NCBI GenBank assembly: GCA_964388175.1
Contig: CAYLYS010000004.1
Location: 6,999 to 70,998 of the forward strand
Length of the DNA: 64,000 nucleotides
Direction: 5' to 3'
Origin: JAITWN01 sp964388175
GTDB taxonomy: Bacteria; Pseudomonadota; Gammaproteobacteria; SZUA-140
Each line of letters begins with the position of its first letter. Within the stretch, counting starts at the first letter, position 1. Of the stretch, positions 39,060 through 48,538 are shown piece after piece. The notes under the pieces are model-generated. The model did no database searches and had not been told where the DNA came from. It was given only the letters and a program-made list of their open reading frames with translations. The position numbers and the translations under genes were made by a program.

Positions 39060-41296
39060 TACGCTCTCCTTCCTTCGGTGCGCTCGAACCGGTCGGCGGT
39101 GACGGTGACGACCAGCTTGCGCCCGACCTGTGTTTCGCTGCCGCCAATGATGACCAGCTGATCCTCACCGGCACGCTTCTTGGTGTCGCGCACGAAGGCG
39201 GCGGAAACGCGGGTGGCGTGATGGGCGAGCTCGCCGGTCTTGGCGTCGCGCACATCGGCGAGAATGCTGAAGGGATTGACCCCGCGGTCCTTGGCGTAGC
39301 GTCCGTAGGCCTTGTGCCCCTGACCCACCGGCACGGCGATCGCATCGGGATGCATGCCCTTGTAGACGTAGACGCGCACGTCGATACTGCCCTGCTCGGA
39401 GCTGATCTTGAGCAGATCGCCGGTCTGCACACCGAGGCGGGAGGCCGTAACGGGGTGCATCTCGGCCCAGGAATCCCACACCACCTTGCTGATGGCGTCG
39501 GGCAGCTCCTGCAGCCAGGGGATATTGGCGTGGCGGCCGTCCCACAGACTGGCATTGGCCGAAGGCAGCAGGAAGTACGAACCCGAAGCGATCGTCGGCT
39601 CGGCGACCTGGAACGATACCGGACGCGCCGGCAGCGCGGTCGACGGCGCGTCGCCGAGATCCAGCACGCCCTTCTGGCGCACCGCCGCCCAGAACGCGGA
39701 ATCGCTCTGCGCCGCGCCGCGGAAACGCGCCGGCAGCGCGACGAAGGCATGCGCCAGATAAGCGTAGTAGTCTTCGTAACCGGCGTAGTCCGCATCGCCG
39801 CGCAGCTTGAGCAGGCTCAGCACGAGATCGCCGAAACCGCGGGTTTCCGGGTAAAGCGGCTCCATCACCGGCTGTTGCACGGCGATGAACATACGCTCGG
39901 GCTGGGTGGCGGTCACGTGCGTGCCCCAGTCCTCGAGCGGCGAGTAGAGCGGCAGGATGAGATCGGCCTGCAGCGAGGTCTCGTCCTCGAAATGCGAGAA
40001 GGCGACCTTGAACGGCACCGCCGCCAGACGCTCCTGCACGCGCAACGCTTCGGGCGCGGTGAAAATCGGATTGGCGCCCTTGATGAAAACCACATCGAAA
40101 CGCTTTTCTTCCAACCCCTGCACGAAATCCGTCAGAGCGCGGTTGCTGCCGGTACGCGCCCGCAGCTGCGGGAACGGCAGGCCCTCGCCGGAAACGATGG
40201 TACGGCCGACGTTGCCGAGGATGAGATTCAGCGTCATCGCGGCGGCAACGCTGTCATAGCCGCGCTCGTGGCCCTCGGCCGAGGCACCGGCGAGCACCAG
40301 GCTCGGCGCGCGCTCGTGGAGCAGCTCGGCGATGCGCTTGATGTGCTCTTCGGAAGTGCCGGTGATCGCCGCGGCCTTGGCGGCATCGTAACTGCGGATC
40401 TGCGCCTGCACGTCGGCGGGCAGGAAGGAAATATCACGGCCATGGCTGCCGGCAAGCACATTGGCGATGGCGAGCGCGAGCACGCCTTCGGCGCCCGGGC
40501 GCACCGGCACCCACAGATCGGCATTGGCGCCGGTCATGGTCATCTTCGGCTCGGCGACCAGCAGCACGCCGCGCGGCGAACTGCGGAAATCGCCGTAGCG
40601 GCGGGAATTCGATACCGATCCGCCCCAGGTGCCGAGGAAATCGGCGCCAAAGGACAGCACGACGCTGGCCTTGTCGATCGCCAGGCGCGGATTTTCCTCG
40701 CCCAGCATGTCGCGGCATACCGCGCGCCACACCGACAGATTGATCGCTTCGTAGACGTAGTGATTCTCGGAGCCGATCGCCTCCATCAAGGCATCGACCA
40801 GCACCGCCTGGTGGCCGCTGACGGTATCGGTCAGCCAGGCGAAACGGCTGCCGTCGAGACCGGAGTCGGGGCCGACCTTCTCGCGCAGCAGGGTAAGCGC
40901 CTCGTCCCAGCTAATGTCGGCATAACCGTTACCGCGGCGCACGCGGGGGCGCGTGATGCGGTCGGGATTGTAGTGCGACTGCAGGCCCGCCTGCCCCATG
41001 GCGCACAGGCCACCCTTGTTCAGGGGAGAATCCGGGTTTCCTTCCAGCTTGATTACACGGCCTTCGCGGACACGCGCCTGCACACCGCAGGCCGAAGGGC
41101 ACTGCTGGCAGGTGGTGGCATACGACACGCCGATACCGGGGATGACGTATTCCTCCGGAGCGACATAGGAAACCACATGGTTGCGGCCTTCCCGCTGGGT
41201 TATGTAGCTGGGCCGGTCACAGGCGGCGACCGCGACGCCGGCGCCGGTCCATCCCATCACCTTGATGAATTCTCTGCGTTTCATTTTGAGACTCAT
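39059..41296 (-). CDS. actB1: Alternative complex III molybdopterin-oxidoreductase-like subunit (ActB N-terminal half)
   Basis: A 745-aa protein of the molybdopterin oxidoreductase fold. A twin-arginine signal (KRREFIKVMGW) precedes a lipobox-like VAAC26, so it is exported folded, possibly via the tatABC in this window. Unlike the ActB proteins I recall from Bacteroidetes, it keeps C63-X2-C66-X3-C70-X27-C98, the ligand set of an N-terminal [4Fe-4S] cluster. The C-terminal barrel (RLGVQTGDLLKISSEQGSIDV) is typical. A Moco function is not shown. It is 52 bp after actA. Confidence 0.88.
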   Translation of the reverse strand: MSLKMKRREFIKVMGWTGAGVAVAACDRPSYITQREGRNHVVSYVAPEEYVIPGIGVSYATTCQQCPSACGVQARVREGRVIKLEGNPDSPLNKGGLCAMGQAGLQSHYNPDRITRPRVRRGNGYADISWDEALTLLREKVGPDSGLDGSRFAWLTDTVSGHQAVLVDALMEAIGSENHYVYEAINLSVWRAVCRDMLGEENPRLAIDKASVVLSFGADFLGTWGGSVSNSRRYGDFRSSPRGVLLVAEPKMTMTGANADLWVPVRPGAEGVLALAIANVLAGSHGRDISFLPADVQAQIRSYDAAKAAAITGTSEEHIKRIAELLHERAPSLVLAGASAEGHERGYDSVAAAMTLNLILGNVGRTIVSGEGLPFPQLRARTGSNRALTDFVQGLEEKRFDVVFIKGANPIFTAPEALRVQERLAAVPFKVAFSHFEDETSLQADLILPLYSPLEDWGTHVTATQPERMFIAVQQPVMEPLYPETRGFGDLVLSLLKLRGDADYAGYEDYYAYLAHAFVALPARFRGAAQSDSAFWAAVRQKGVLDLGDAPSTALPARPVSFQVAEPTIASGSYFLLPSANASLWDGRHANIPWLQELPDAISKVVWDSWAEMHPVTASRLGVQTGDLLKISSEQGSIDVRVYVYKGMHPDAIAVPVGQGHKAYGRYAKDRGVNPFSILADVRDAKTGELAHHATRVSAAFVRDTKKRAGEDQLVIIGGSETQVGRKLVVTVTADRFERTEGRRA

Positions 41297-41348
41297 ATGG
41301 AAACCATCCCATTCCGGCTGCGCGTCATCGGTCCACTGCTGCGCGGCA

Positions 41349-41999
41349 TCATTTATGACACTTCCAGCAGTCGAACGGACCTTCGTTGGCCTGGTGGCAA
41401 CGCTGGCAGAAACCCATCGTCAAAGGCTTGACCTTCTCCGCCACGGTCATGTTCTTCACATCGCCGTGACAGAAGGCGCAGACTTCCTGTACACGCTCGA
41501 CCGGGAGATCCTCATTGTCGAAAACGAAGCGCTTGAGGTGCTTCTCGTGGGTGAAGTGCACGTAGTCCGGCAGATCGTGAACCTTGTTCCACGGCGGCGG
41601 CTCGCGCTTTTCCCAATACTCGGTGAGCTGCTGAATGCGCGGCTTGTCGGTGGCGATGACCAGATGGCAACCCATGCATTTGCTCAGCGGCGGTATGCCC
41701 GCGACCTTGCTGCGACGCGCATAGCTGTGGCAATACATGCAGTTGATGCCATTGTCCTTGACATGGACATCGTGCGGGAATTCGATCGGCTGCTCGACGT
41801 GCTTGCCCGAATAGCTGCCCTTGGGAGGAACCGCATTGGGCACGCCGTTCTGGGCCTGGGCAGGCATGGCATAAAGCGCGAATGCCGCAATCATCATCAG
41901 CGCGAACAGCAGGGGGAACAAACGGGTACTGATGCCGCCTGCCGCCTCTGCGCGTGGACAGGACGAATGCCCTGAGAATAGTAGTCCCGTGACTGACAT
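41349..41999 (-). CDS. actA: Alternative complex III pentahaem cytochrome ActA
   Basis: A 216-aa exported protein with signal anchor/peptide (about 25-50, AQA-Q) and five CXXCH motifs starting at residues 87, 108, 174, 198 and 211. FPHDVHVKDNGINCMYCH and the haem-terminal CWKCHK match ActA. It relays electrons in the periplasmic arm of ACIII. The ATG at 41999 has GAGGGGAG just upstream and is preferred to TTG at 42011. First gene of the act operon. Confidence 0.94.
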   Translation of the reverse strand: MSVTGLLFSGHSSCPRAEAAGGISTRLFPLLFALMMIAAFALYAMPAQAQNGVPNAVPPKGSYSGKHVEQPIEFPHDVHVKDNGINCMYCHSYARRSKVAGIPPLSKCMGCHLVIATDKPRIQQLTEYWEKREPPPWNKVHDLPDYVHFTHEKHLKRFVFDNEDLPVERVQEVCAFCHGDVKNMTVAEKVKPLTMGFCQRCHQANEGPFDCWKCHK

Positions 42000-42309
42000 C
42001 TCTCCCCTCAACTTCTGCTATTAAATCTGTATGAGACCAGGCAACGCCGGCCATGCCCAAAGACCGTACCTGCGGAATAAATTTCTACATACCGAGCGAT
42101 CACCAGCGCCCCTGCCATCACGAGGGTGACCTTGAGCAACTCAATGTATTTAGCAGTGTGAAATCGCCGGAAGAAACCCCGCGAGCGATGCCTCCTCGTG
42201 CCGCCGATTGGATGCCCCTTCTGCTGCAACGCCGATCTCACCGGATCGTTACGCGCTGCTCATCCATGCTCTAACGGCCTGTTTTTAACAACTTATCAAG
42301 TGAAGGGGA

Positions 42310-42339
42310 ATCCTAGATCAATATGCTCGGATATGTCAA
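42310..42339 (-). promoter_or_regulatory. Candidate sigma-70 promoter of the act operon
   Basis: Perfect -35 TTGACA, spacer 18 bp, -10 TAGGAT (TA..AT matches) on the minus strand. It is the best-scoring promoter by eye in the 0.5-kb region upstream of actA. Confidence 0.5.
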
Positions 42340-42377
42340 CGCTGATATCCCGCGCCTGCGCGCATGACTTCATCATC

Positions 42378-42402
42378 AACTGCACGATATTAACTGCACG
42401 AT
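42378..42402. repeat. Direct repeat AACTGCACGAT x2
   Basis: Two identical 11-bp copies with a 14-bp period at 42378-42388 and 42392-42402, about 40 bp upstream of the candidate act -35 box, a place where an activator could bind. No family of regulator was recognised. Confidence 0.5.
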
Positions 42403-42491
42403 TCGTACAGGCTTATGCATGCATCGCAGAAGCACAGGGAGCATCGTTCCCGTATCACCAGAGGCGCATCAATAACATTGTGCGCGCCGAT

Positions 42492-42517
42492 GCGCATACC
42501 TCAAATGAGGTATGCGC
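42492..42517. repeat. 12-bp perfect inverted repeat downstream of the Nif3-like gene
   Basis: Arms GCGCATACCTCA (42492-42503) and TGAGGTATGCGC (42506-42517) with a 2-nt centre, 3 bp after the Nif3-like gene stop. Probably a transcription terminator hairpin, though no T-run follows on the minus strand. Confidence 0.6.
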
Positions 42518-42520
42518 GGC

Positions 42521-43279
42521 TCATACCGGGTTATCTATATCGATGAAACGGAAATCGACCGCGCAGTGCGTGCGCAGATGCGCACCCACGGCCTGCACGC
42601 CGTAACGCTCCGTCGCATGATGACCGGCGGCGAAATAATGAATGCCGGCTTCACGCGCGACATGCGTGGTGCGCTCGGAGATTTCGCCGCTGATATAGGC
42701 ATCGACTCCCGCCGCGGCGGCCACGTCGATGTAATCCTGCGCCGCGCCGGTGCACCAGGCCACCGTGCGCAGAACATCGGGGCCGCCGGCAATGTGCAGC
42801 GGCACTCGTCCGAGCCGCGCCGCGATATGCTGCGCGAACAGCGCCGGCGCGCACGGCGCGGACAAGCGCCCATGCAGCACCAGGTCGGTGCGTGCACCGG
42901 CGGCGAGCACGCCGTCGGACTGTATATCCAGTACCCGCGCCAACTGCGCATTGTTGCCGAGCTCGGCATGCGCATCGAGCGGGAGATGATAGGCGAAGAG
43001 CGATATGCCGTGCTGGAGCAGCAGGCGCAGACGGCGCTGCTTGATGCCGCGCACACGCGCGTCCTCACCCTTCCAGAACCAGCCGTGATGGACCAGCAGC
43101 GCATCGGCGCCGGCGTCGACCGCGGCCTCGATCAGCGCCAGGCTCGCCGTCACGCCACCGACGATGCGCCTTATCTCGGGACGGCCCTCGACCTGCAGAC
43201 CATTGGGCGCGTAGTCGGTGAAACGAGCCGGTTCCAGCAGCGTTTCGAGACAGGCTTCAAGTTCATTCAAGGTAACCAT
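42521..43279 (-). CDS. Nif3-like dinuclear metal centre protein
   Basis: A 252-aa NIF3/YbgI family protein, with an N-terminal FTDYAPNGLQVEGRPEIRRI, metal-site ALLVHHGWFWKG and the C-terminal GEISERTTHVAREAGIHYFAAGHHATERYGVQ. The conserved histidines and Glu would bind two metal ions; biochemical role unclear. It is divergent from degS, with 71 bp between. Confidence 0.92.
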   Translation of the reverse strand: MVTLNELEACLETLLEPARFTDYAPNGLQVEGRPEIRRIVGGVTASLALIEAAVDAGADALLVHHGWFWKGEDARVRGIKQRRLRLLLQHGISLFAYHLPLDAHAELGNNAQLARVLDIQSDGVLAAGARTDLVLHGRLSAPCAPALFAQHIAARLGRVPLHIAGGPDVLRTVAWCTGAAQDYIDVAAAAGVDAYISGEISERTTHVAREAGIHYFAAGHHATERYGVQAVGAHLRTHCAVDFRFIDIDNPV

Positions 43280-43350
43280 GGTGGTCCGCTTCCTTCCGCT
43301 CAGCGCACGATGCGCGCAATCACATGGCGCTGTGCTAGAGTATCCCGGGC

Positions 43351-44499
43351 ATGAACATAAGAAAACTTTTCCCCTATTTCAGCCAAGGCATCGTCATCGG
43401 CCTGATCATCGGTCTGGCCGCGATCGCGCTCGGCACACTGCTGGTAGCGAACAAAAGACCGCAGGTCGAATTCCGGGAAAGCGAACGCCGGGAAGCTTCA
43501 TCGTCGGCGCTGACCGGCCCTGTTTCCTATGCCGCCGCGGTGGAAATGGCCGCGCCCGCGGTCGTCAACATCCATACCACGAAAACCGTGGCACGCCGCG
43601 GCGCGCTGCCGTTCGAAGACCCCGCCTTCCAACGCTTCTTCGAGGAATTCCTGCCGCGAGAACGCCAGCAGACCAACCTCGGCTCCGGCGTCATCGTCAA
43701 TGAGCGCGGCTATATTCTGACCAACAACCACGTCATCGACGGCGCCGATGAAATCCTCGTCGCCCTGCACGACGGCCGCACCGCCCGCGCCAATATCGTC
43801 GGCCGCGATCTGGAAAGCGATCTCGCCGTGCTCAAGATCCCCATGAACGGCCTGCCCACGATCGTACTCGGCGATTCGGAAAGCCTGCGGGTGGGAGACG
43901 TCGTGCTCGCCATCGGCAATCCCTTCGGCGTCGGCCAGACCGTGACCCAGGGCATCGTCAGCGCCACCGGCCGGCACCAGCTCGGCATTTCCACTTTCGA
44001 GAATTTCATTCAGACCGATGCCGCGATCAACCCCGGCAATTCGGGTGGAGCGCTGATCAATCCCTACGGCGAGATCGTCGGCGTGAATACCGCCATTTTT
44101 TCGCGCAGCGGCGGTTCGCAGGGCATCGGCTTCGCCATCCCCACCAGCATCGCCAAGATCGTCATGACGCAGATCATCGAGCACGGCGAAGCGATACGCG
44201 GCTGGCTCGGCATCGAGATCCAGACCCTGAGCCCCGAGCTGGCGGAGTCGTTCGGCATACCGGACACCTCCGGCCTCATCATTGCCGGCGTACTGCCCGA
44301 AGGCCCGGCGGCGCGCGCGCAGTTGCAGCCCGGCGACGTCATCACGCACATCAACGGCCAGAAAATCGAGGACGCCCGCTTCGCACTCAATCTCATCGCC
44401 CAGACCGTGCCCGGCAGCACCATCAAGCTGCGCGGCATACGCAACGGCAGGGCGATCGAGATCGAAGCGACGGTGAGCAAACGTCCGCAGCCGAGCTGA
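43351..44499 (+). CDS. Periplasmic serine protease of the HtrA family (DegS/AlgW)
   Basis: A 382-aa protein with an N-terminal membrane anchor (about 13-33), a trypsin-like domain with catalytic His (ILTNNHVID), Asp (ESDLAVLKI) and Ser (INPGNSGGALI), and a single PDZ domain at about 275-375. One PDZ and a membrane anchor make it DegS/AlgW-like, the site-1 protease that cleaves anti-sigma-E under envelope stress. An extended -10-like TGCTAGAGT (43333-43341) lies only 9 nt from the ATG and I see no Shine-Dalgarno, so the transcript may be nearly leaderless. Convergent to tatC. Confidence 0.9.
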   Translation: MNIRKLFPYFSQGIVIGLIIGLAAIALGTLLVANKRPQVEFRESERREASSSALTGPVSYAAAVEMAAPAVVNIHTTKTVARRGALPFEDPAFQRFFEEFLPRERQQTNLGSGVIVNERGYILTNNHVIDGADEILVALHDGRTARANIVGRDLESDLAVLKIPMNGLPTIVLGDSESLRVGDVVLAIGNPFGVGQTVTQGIVSATGRHQLGISTFENFIQTDAAINPGNSGGALINPYGEIVGVNTAIFSRSGGSQGIGFAIPTSIAKIVMTQIIEHGEAIRGWLGIEIQTLSPELAESFGIPDTSGLIIAGVLPEGPAARAQLQPGDVITHINGQKIEDARFALNLIAQTVPGSTIKLRGIRNGRAIEIEATVSKRPQPS

Positions 44500-44571
44500 G
44501 CGCAGCCGCGGGAAGGCCAGAGTTTCCTTCCAGCTCACCAAACCCGATCCCCCGATCGATAATCAGGCGAA

Positions 44572-45348
44572 CTAGACCACTCCCTCCTCTTCTTCCTCGT
44601 CCTCCGCGCGCTTGCGCACGTAGAAACGCGACAGCACCACGCCCAGTTCGAACAATAGCCACATCGGAATCGCCAGCAGCGTCTGCGAGATGACATCGGG
44701 CGGCGTGAGCAGCATGCCGACGACGAAAGCACCGACGATGACGTAGGGGCGCTTCGCCACCAGTTGCTGCGGCGTGGTAGCGCCGGCCCATACCAGCACG
44801 ATGGTGATGATCGGCACCTGGAAGGCGATGCCGAAGGCAAAGAAGATGGTCAGCACGAAACTGAGATAGTTGCTGATATCGGTCATCACCGTCACGCCTT
44901 CGGGCGCGATGGCAAGGAAGAAACCGAACACCAGCGGGAAGAGGACGAAATAGGCGAACAGCGCGCCGCCGTAGAACAGCGCGACGCTCGCCACCAGCAG
45001 GGGTAAAGCCAAACGGCGCTCGCTGCGGTACAGACCCGGCGCAATGAAACGCCAGACCTGATGCAGGATGTACGGCATGACGAGAAACACCGCCAGCACC
45101 ATGGTGAATTTGAACGGCACCAGAAACGGCGCCGCGACCTGGGTGGCGATCATCGTGGTGCCCTGCGGCATGCGCTCGATCAGCGGCAGGGCGAGCAGGC
45201 TGTAGAACCGGTTGGCGAACGGCGCCATCAGCAGGAACAGCGCGGTGACCGCCACGATGATGCGCAGAAGCCGCGAGCGCAGCTCCAGCAAGTGGGCCAT
45301 CAGCGGCATGTCCGCGCCGCCGGGGGAATGGTTCCGGCTAGCGCCCAC
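44572..45348 (-). CDS. tatC: Sec-independent protein translocase subunit TatC
   Basis: A 258-aa six-helix protein that recognises twin-arginine signals: HLLELRSRLLRIIVAV, FKFTMVLAVFLVMPYILHQVWRFIAPGLY, ALFAYFVLFPLVFGFFL and YLSFVLTIFFAFGIAFQVPI. The start is GTG at 45348, overlapping tatB by 11 bp; an ATG at 45309 (MPLMAHLLEL) is an alternative. A charged EDEEEEEG tail ends the protein. Likely client in the window: ActB1. Confidence 0.95.
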   Translation of the reverse strand: MGASRNHSPGGADMPLMAHLLELRSRLLRIIVAVTALFLLMAPFANRFYSLLALPLIERMPQGTTMIATQVAAPFLVPFKFTMVLAVFLVMPYILHQVWRFIAPGLYRSERRLALPLLVASVALFYGGALFAYFVLFPLVFGFFLAIAPEGVTVMTDISNYLSFVLTIFFAFGIAFQVPIITIVLVWAGATTPQQLVAKRPYVIVGAFVVGMLLTPPDVISQTLLAIPMWLLFELGVVLSRFYVRKRAEDEEEEEGVV

Positions 45349-45745
45349 TGTCTTCCCGCCGACTGCCGGACGACGGTGCGTCTTGCCGCGAGGATTCTGC
45401 CGCGGCAGCGCCTATTGCAGCGGCGTCCGGCGCGGCAGCACCGCTCTCCCCCGCCTGCCTGCCGCGCGCCGGATCATCGAGCGCATCGATCGATACGGTC
45501 GCGCGCGCCTCTTCCAGCGCCTTGTGCAGCTCGGCGAGTTCGGTCTCGCGCTCGACCAGGCGCTTGATCTCCTCGGCCCGGGCGACTTCGCGGCTGAACT
45601 CCTCCTTGAACTCGCCCGCCACCTTGCGTGCCTGGGAAACCCAGGCGCTGACGCCGCGGATCAAGCCCGGCAATTCCTTCGGGCCGACGACCACCAGCGC
45701 CACGATGGCGATCAGCACCATCTCCCAAAAACCGATATCGAACAT
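45338..45745 (-). CDS. tatB: Twin-arginine translocase subunit TatB
   Basis: A 135-aa protein with the N-terminal helix MFDIGFWEMVLIAIVALVVVGPKELP, the TatB GPK(E/R)LP turn and an amphipathic helix, then an Ala-rich tail. Follows tatA by 92 bp. Confidence 0.95.
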   Translation of the reverse strand: MFDIGFWEMVLIAIVALVVVGPKELPGLIRGVSAWVSQARKVAGEFKEEFSREVARAEEIKRLVERETELAELHKALEEARATVSIDALDDPARGRQAGESGAAAPDAAAIGAAAAESSRQDAPSSGSRREDSGR

Positions 45746-45837
45746 GGATCACTCACTCCGGCGCCGCCGGCGCGGCGCGGAACAGGCCCGCTGCGTGCCA
45801 TGCGGCACCAGCGCGCACGGGCGGAACGACGGCGGGA

Positions 45838-46074
45838 TCAGACCTTTTCGTTTTCCTTGGACTCGACCTGACCCTCGATGACACGCTCGGATTTACCGCG
45901 CTCCATCTGTTCCTGGGCCAACTCGGTCTCGTCCTGCCCCGGTTCGCGGACGGAATCGCGAAAGCCCTTGACCGCGCCGCCGAGATCCTTGCCCACGCTG
46001 CGCAGTCTCTTCGTGCCGAACAGCAGCAGCACGATCAGCAGAATGATCAGCAATTGCCAGACGCTAATTCCCAT
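45838..46074 (-). CDS. tatA: Twin-arginine translocase subunit TatA
   Basis: A 78-aa pore-forming subunit, with transmembrane helix about 5-19, FGTKRLRSVGKDLGGAVKGFRDS amphipathic helix and a charged Glu/Gln-rich C terminus. First tat gene of tatA-tatB-tatC. Confidence 0.95.
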   Translation of the reverse strand: MGISVWQLLIILLIVLLLFGTKRLRSVGKDLGGAVKGFRDSVREPGQDETELAQEQMERGKSERVIEGQVESKENEKV

Positions 46075-46152
46075 GACTCCGCACCTCTCAAGTGTTCGTC
46101 TTCAATCGCCCCGGCCACCGTGCCGTCGGCGTGCAGCCCGCGTACGGACCGG

Positions 46153-46470
46153 CTAGCGCCGGCGCGCCGCCTTTTCCTCGATGCCGGATTGCCCGAAACG
46201 CGTGGCGAGTTCGGCGAGAACCTGCTCCGGACCGAGCCCGCGGCGGGCGAGCATGACCAGCGTATGGAACCACAGATCCGCCGCCTCATGAACGAGTGCG
46301 CGATCGTCGTTACCCATCGCGGCGATGATGAATTCGCTCGCCTCCTCGCCGACCTTCTTCAGGACCGCCTCAGGTCCCTTGGCATACAGTCCGGCGACAT
46401 ACGAGGTCTGCGGATCGGCGCCCTTGCGCTGCTCCAGCACCGCCGCCAGGTCTTTCAGCACTTCGTCCAT
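46153..46470 (-). CDS. hisE: Phosphoribosyl-ATP pyrophosphatase
   Basis: A 105-aa all-helical enzyme of the second histidine step, with KVGEEASEFIIAA and HEAADLWFHTLVML metal-binding motifs of the MazG/HisE superfamily. Separate from hisI here. Confidence 0.96.
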   Translation of the reverse strand: MDEVLKDLAAVLEQRKGADPQTSYVAGLYAKGPEAVLKKVGEEASEFIIAAMGNDDRALVHEAADLWFHTLVMLARRGLGPEQVLAELATRFGQSGIEEKAARRR

Positions 46471-46527
46471 ATGATTTCCCAGTACCGCTGCCAGTGCCGC
46501 TGTGGATACAGGAGATCTTATCGCGTT

Positions 46528-46935
46528 TCAGCGCTCCGGAGCACCATATATGTCCGCCGGATCCTTCAGCACCGGATCGACGACCTGCCAGCCGTCCTCT
46601 CCCAAGCGGCGGTAGAGACAGCTTTCACGCCCAGTATGGCAGGCAACGCCGCCATGCTGGTCGATCATCAGCAGGATCACGTCGCCGTCGCAGTCGAGGC
46701 GGATCTCATGCACCTGCTGCACGTGGCCGGACTCCTCGCCTTTGCGCCACAGCCGGGCGCGCGAGCGCGACCAGTACACCGCCCGGCCGCTCGCCACCGT
46801 TTCGAGCAGCGCATCCCGGTTCATCCATGCCACCATCAGCACCCGGCCGCTGCGATGATCCTGGGCAACCGCGGTCACCAGTCCGTCGGCATTCCAGCGC
46901 ACCTCATCCAGCCATCGCTCGCTCATCGTCGGCAC
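46528..46935 (-). CDS. hisI: Phosphoribosyl-AMP cyclohydrolase
   Basis: A 135-aa enzyme opening the adenine ring in the third step. It has VLMVAWMNRDAL, YWSRSRARLWRKGEESGH, DCDGDVILLMIDQHGGVACHTGRESCLYRR, including the zinc-binding cysteines. 11 bp before hisF on the same transcript. Confidence 0.96.
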   Translation of the reverse strand: MPTMSERWLDEVRWNADGLVTAVAQDHRSGRVLMVAWMNRDALLETVASGRAVYWSRSRARLWRKGEESGHVQQVHEIRLDCDGDVILLMIDQHGGVACHTGRESCLYRRLGEDGWQVVDPVLKDPADIYGAPER

Positions 46936-46946
46936 GGCATGCGTCC

Positions 46947-47738
<792 letters not shown>

Positions 47739-47749
47739 GTTGCCGGATC

Positions 47750-48484
47750 TCAGCCGCGGCCGTCGACGTAGCGCCGGGCTTCGGCGAAATCGAGCCGGCC
47801 TTCGTAGAGCGCGCGCCCGAGCACCGCGCCCATCACGCCCTCGCCCTCCACCGTACACAGCGCCTCGATGTCGCCCATGCCGGCGATGCCGCCCGAGGCG
47901 ATGATCGGAATGCGCACCGAACGCGCCAGCCGCACCGTCGCATCGACATTGACGCCGCTCAGCATGCCGTCGCGACTGATGTCGGTATAAATGATGGCCG
48001 ATACGCCGTCGCGCTCGAAATGCTGGGCGATATCGATGACGTCGTGATTGGACAACTTGGACCAGCCATCGATCGCCACCTTGCCGTCGCGGGCATCAAG
48101 GGCGACGATGATATGGCCGGGAAACGATACCGCCGCATCGGCGACGAAGTGCGGCTCATTGACCGCCGTGGTGCCGATGATGACGAAACTGACGCCATTG
48201 TCGAGATAGGTTTCGATCGCCTCATCGTCGCGAATGCCGCCGCCGACCTGCAGCGGTACGTCGGGATAGGCATCGACGATGTCGCGGATCACCCGCGCAT
48301 TGATCGGCCGGCCGGCGGTGGCGCCGTTCAGGTCGACGATGTGCAGGCGCTGCGCGCCCGCCTCGACCCAGCGCCCGGCGGTCGCCACCGGATCGTCGGA
48401 AAACACTGTCGAATCGTCCATCCTGCCCTGGCGCAAACGCACGCACTGCCCGTCCTTGATATCGATCGCTGGTATCAGCAGCAT
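47750..48484 (-). CDS. hisA: ProFAR isomerase
   Basis: A 244-aa half-barrel-duplicated TIM barrel. Catalytic Asp8 in IPAIDIKDGQCVRLRQG and Asp in YTDISRDGMLSG; VGGGIRDD and ASGGI phosphate sites. Sister of hisF, 11 bp upstream of it. Confidence 0.97.
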   Translation of the reverse strand: MLLIPAIDIKDGQCVRLRQGRMDDSTVFSDDPVATAGRWVEAGAQRLHIVDLNGATAGRPINARVIRDIVDAYPDVPLQVGGGIRDDEAIETYLDNGVSFVIIGTTAVNEPHFVADAAVSFPGHIIVALDARDGKVAIDGWSKLSNHDVIDIAQHFERDGVSAIIYTDISRDGMLSGVNVDATVRLARSVRIPIIASGGIAGMGDIEALCTVEGEGVMGAVLGRALYEGRLDFAEARRYVDGRG

Positions 48485-48538
48485 GACCTTACCTCATTAC
48501 AAATGTGTGTAATTCCGTCGCTGTACGATACGCCGGGC

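Larger units (their letters stand above)
42000..42520 (-). promoter_or_regulatory. Act operon leader and promoter region (0.5 kb without a convincing gene)
   Basis: AT-richer than its surroundings. The best promoter is minus-strand TTGACA (42339-42334), 18-bp spacer, TAGGAT (42315-42310), which would give a leader of about 300 nt before actA. An 11-bp direct repeat AACTGCACGAT is present at 42378-42388 and 42392-42402, just upstream of it. A GTG-initiated frame (42008-42241) ending 8 nt before actA encodes a hydrophobic stretch, but has no Shine-Dalgarno and is probably not a gene. A 12-bp inverted repeat is listed separately. Confidence 0.5.

Noticed and set aside
42008..42241. 77-aa minus-strand GTG frame ending 8 nt before actA
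   Set aside because: Contains a hydrophobic stretch but lacks a Shine-Dalgarno and is Arg/His-rich at the N terminus; treated as leader sequence.
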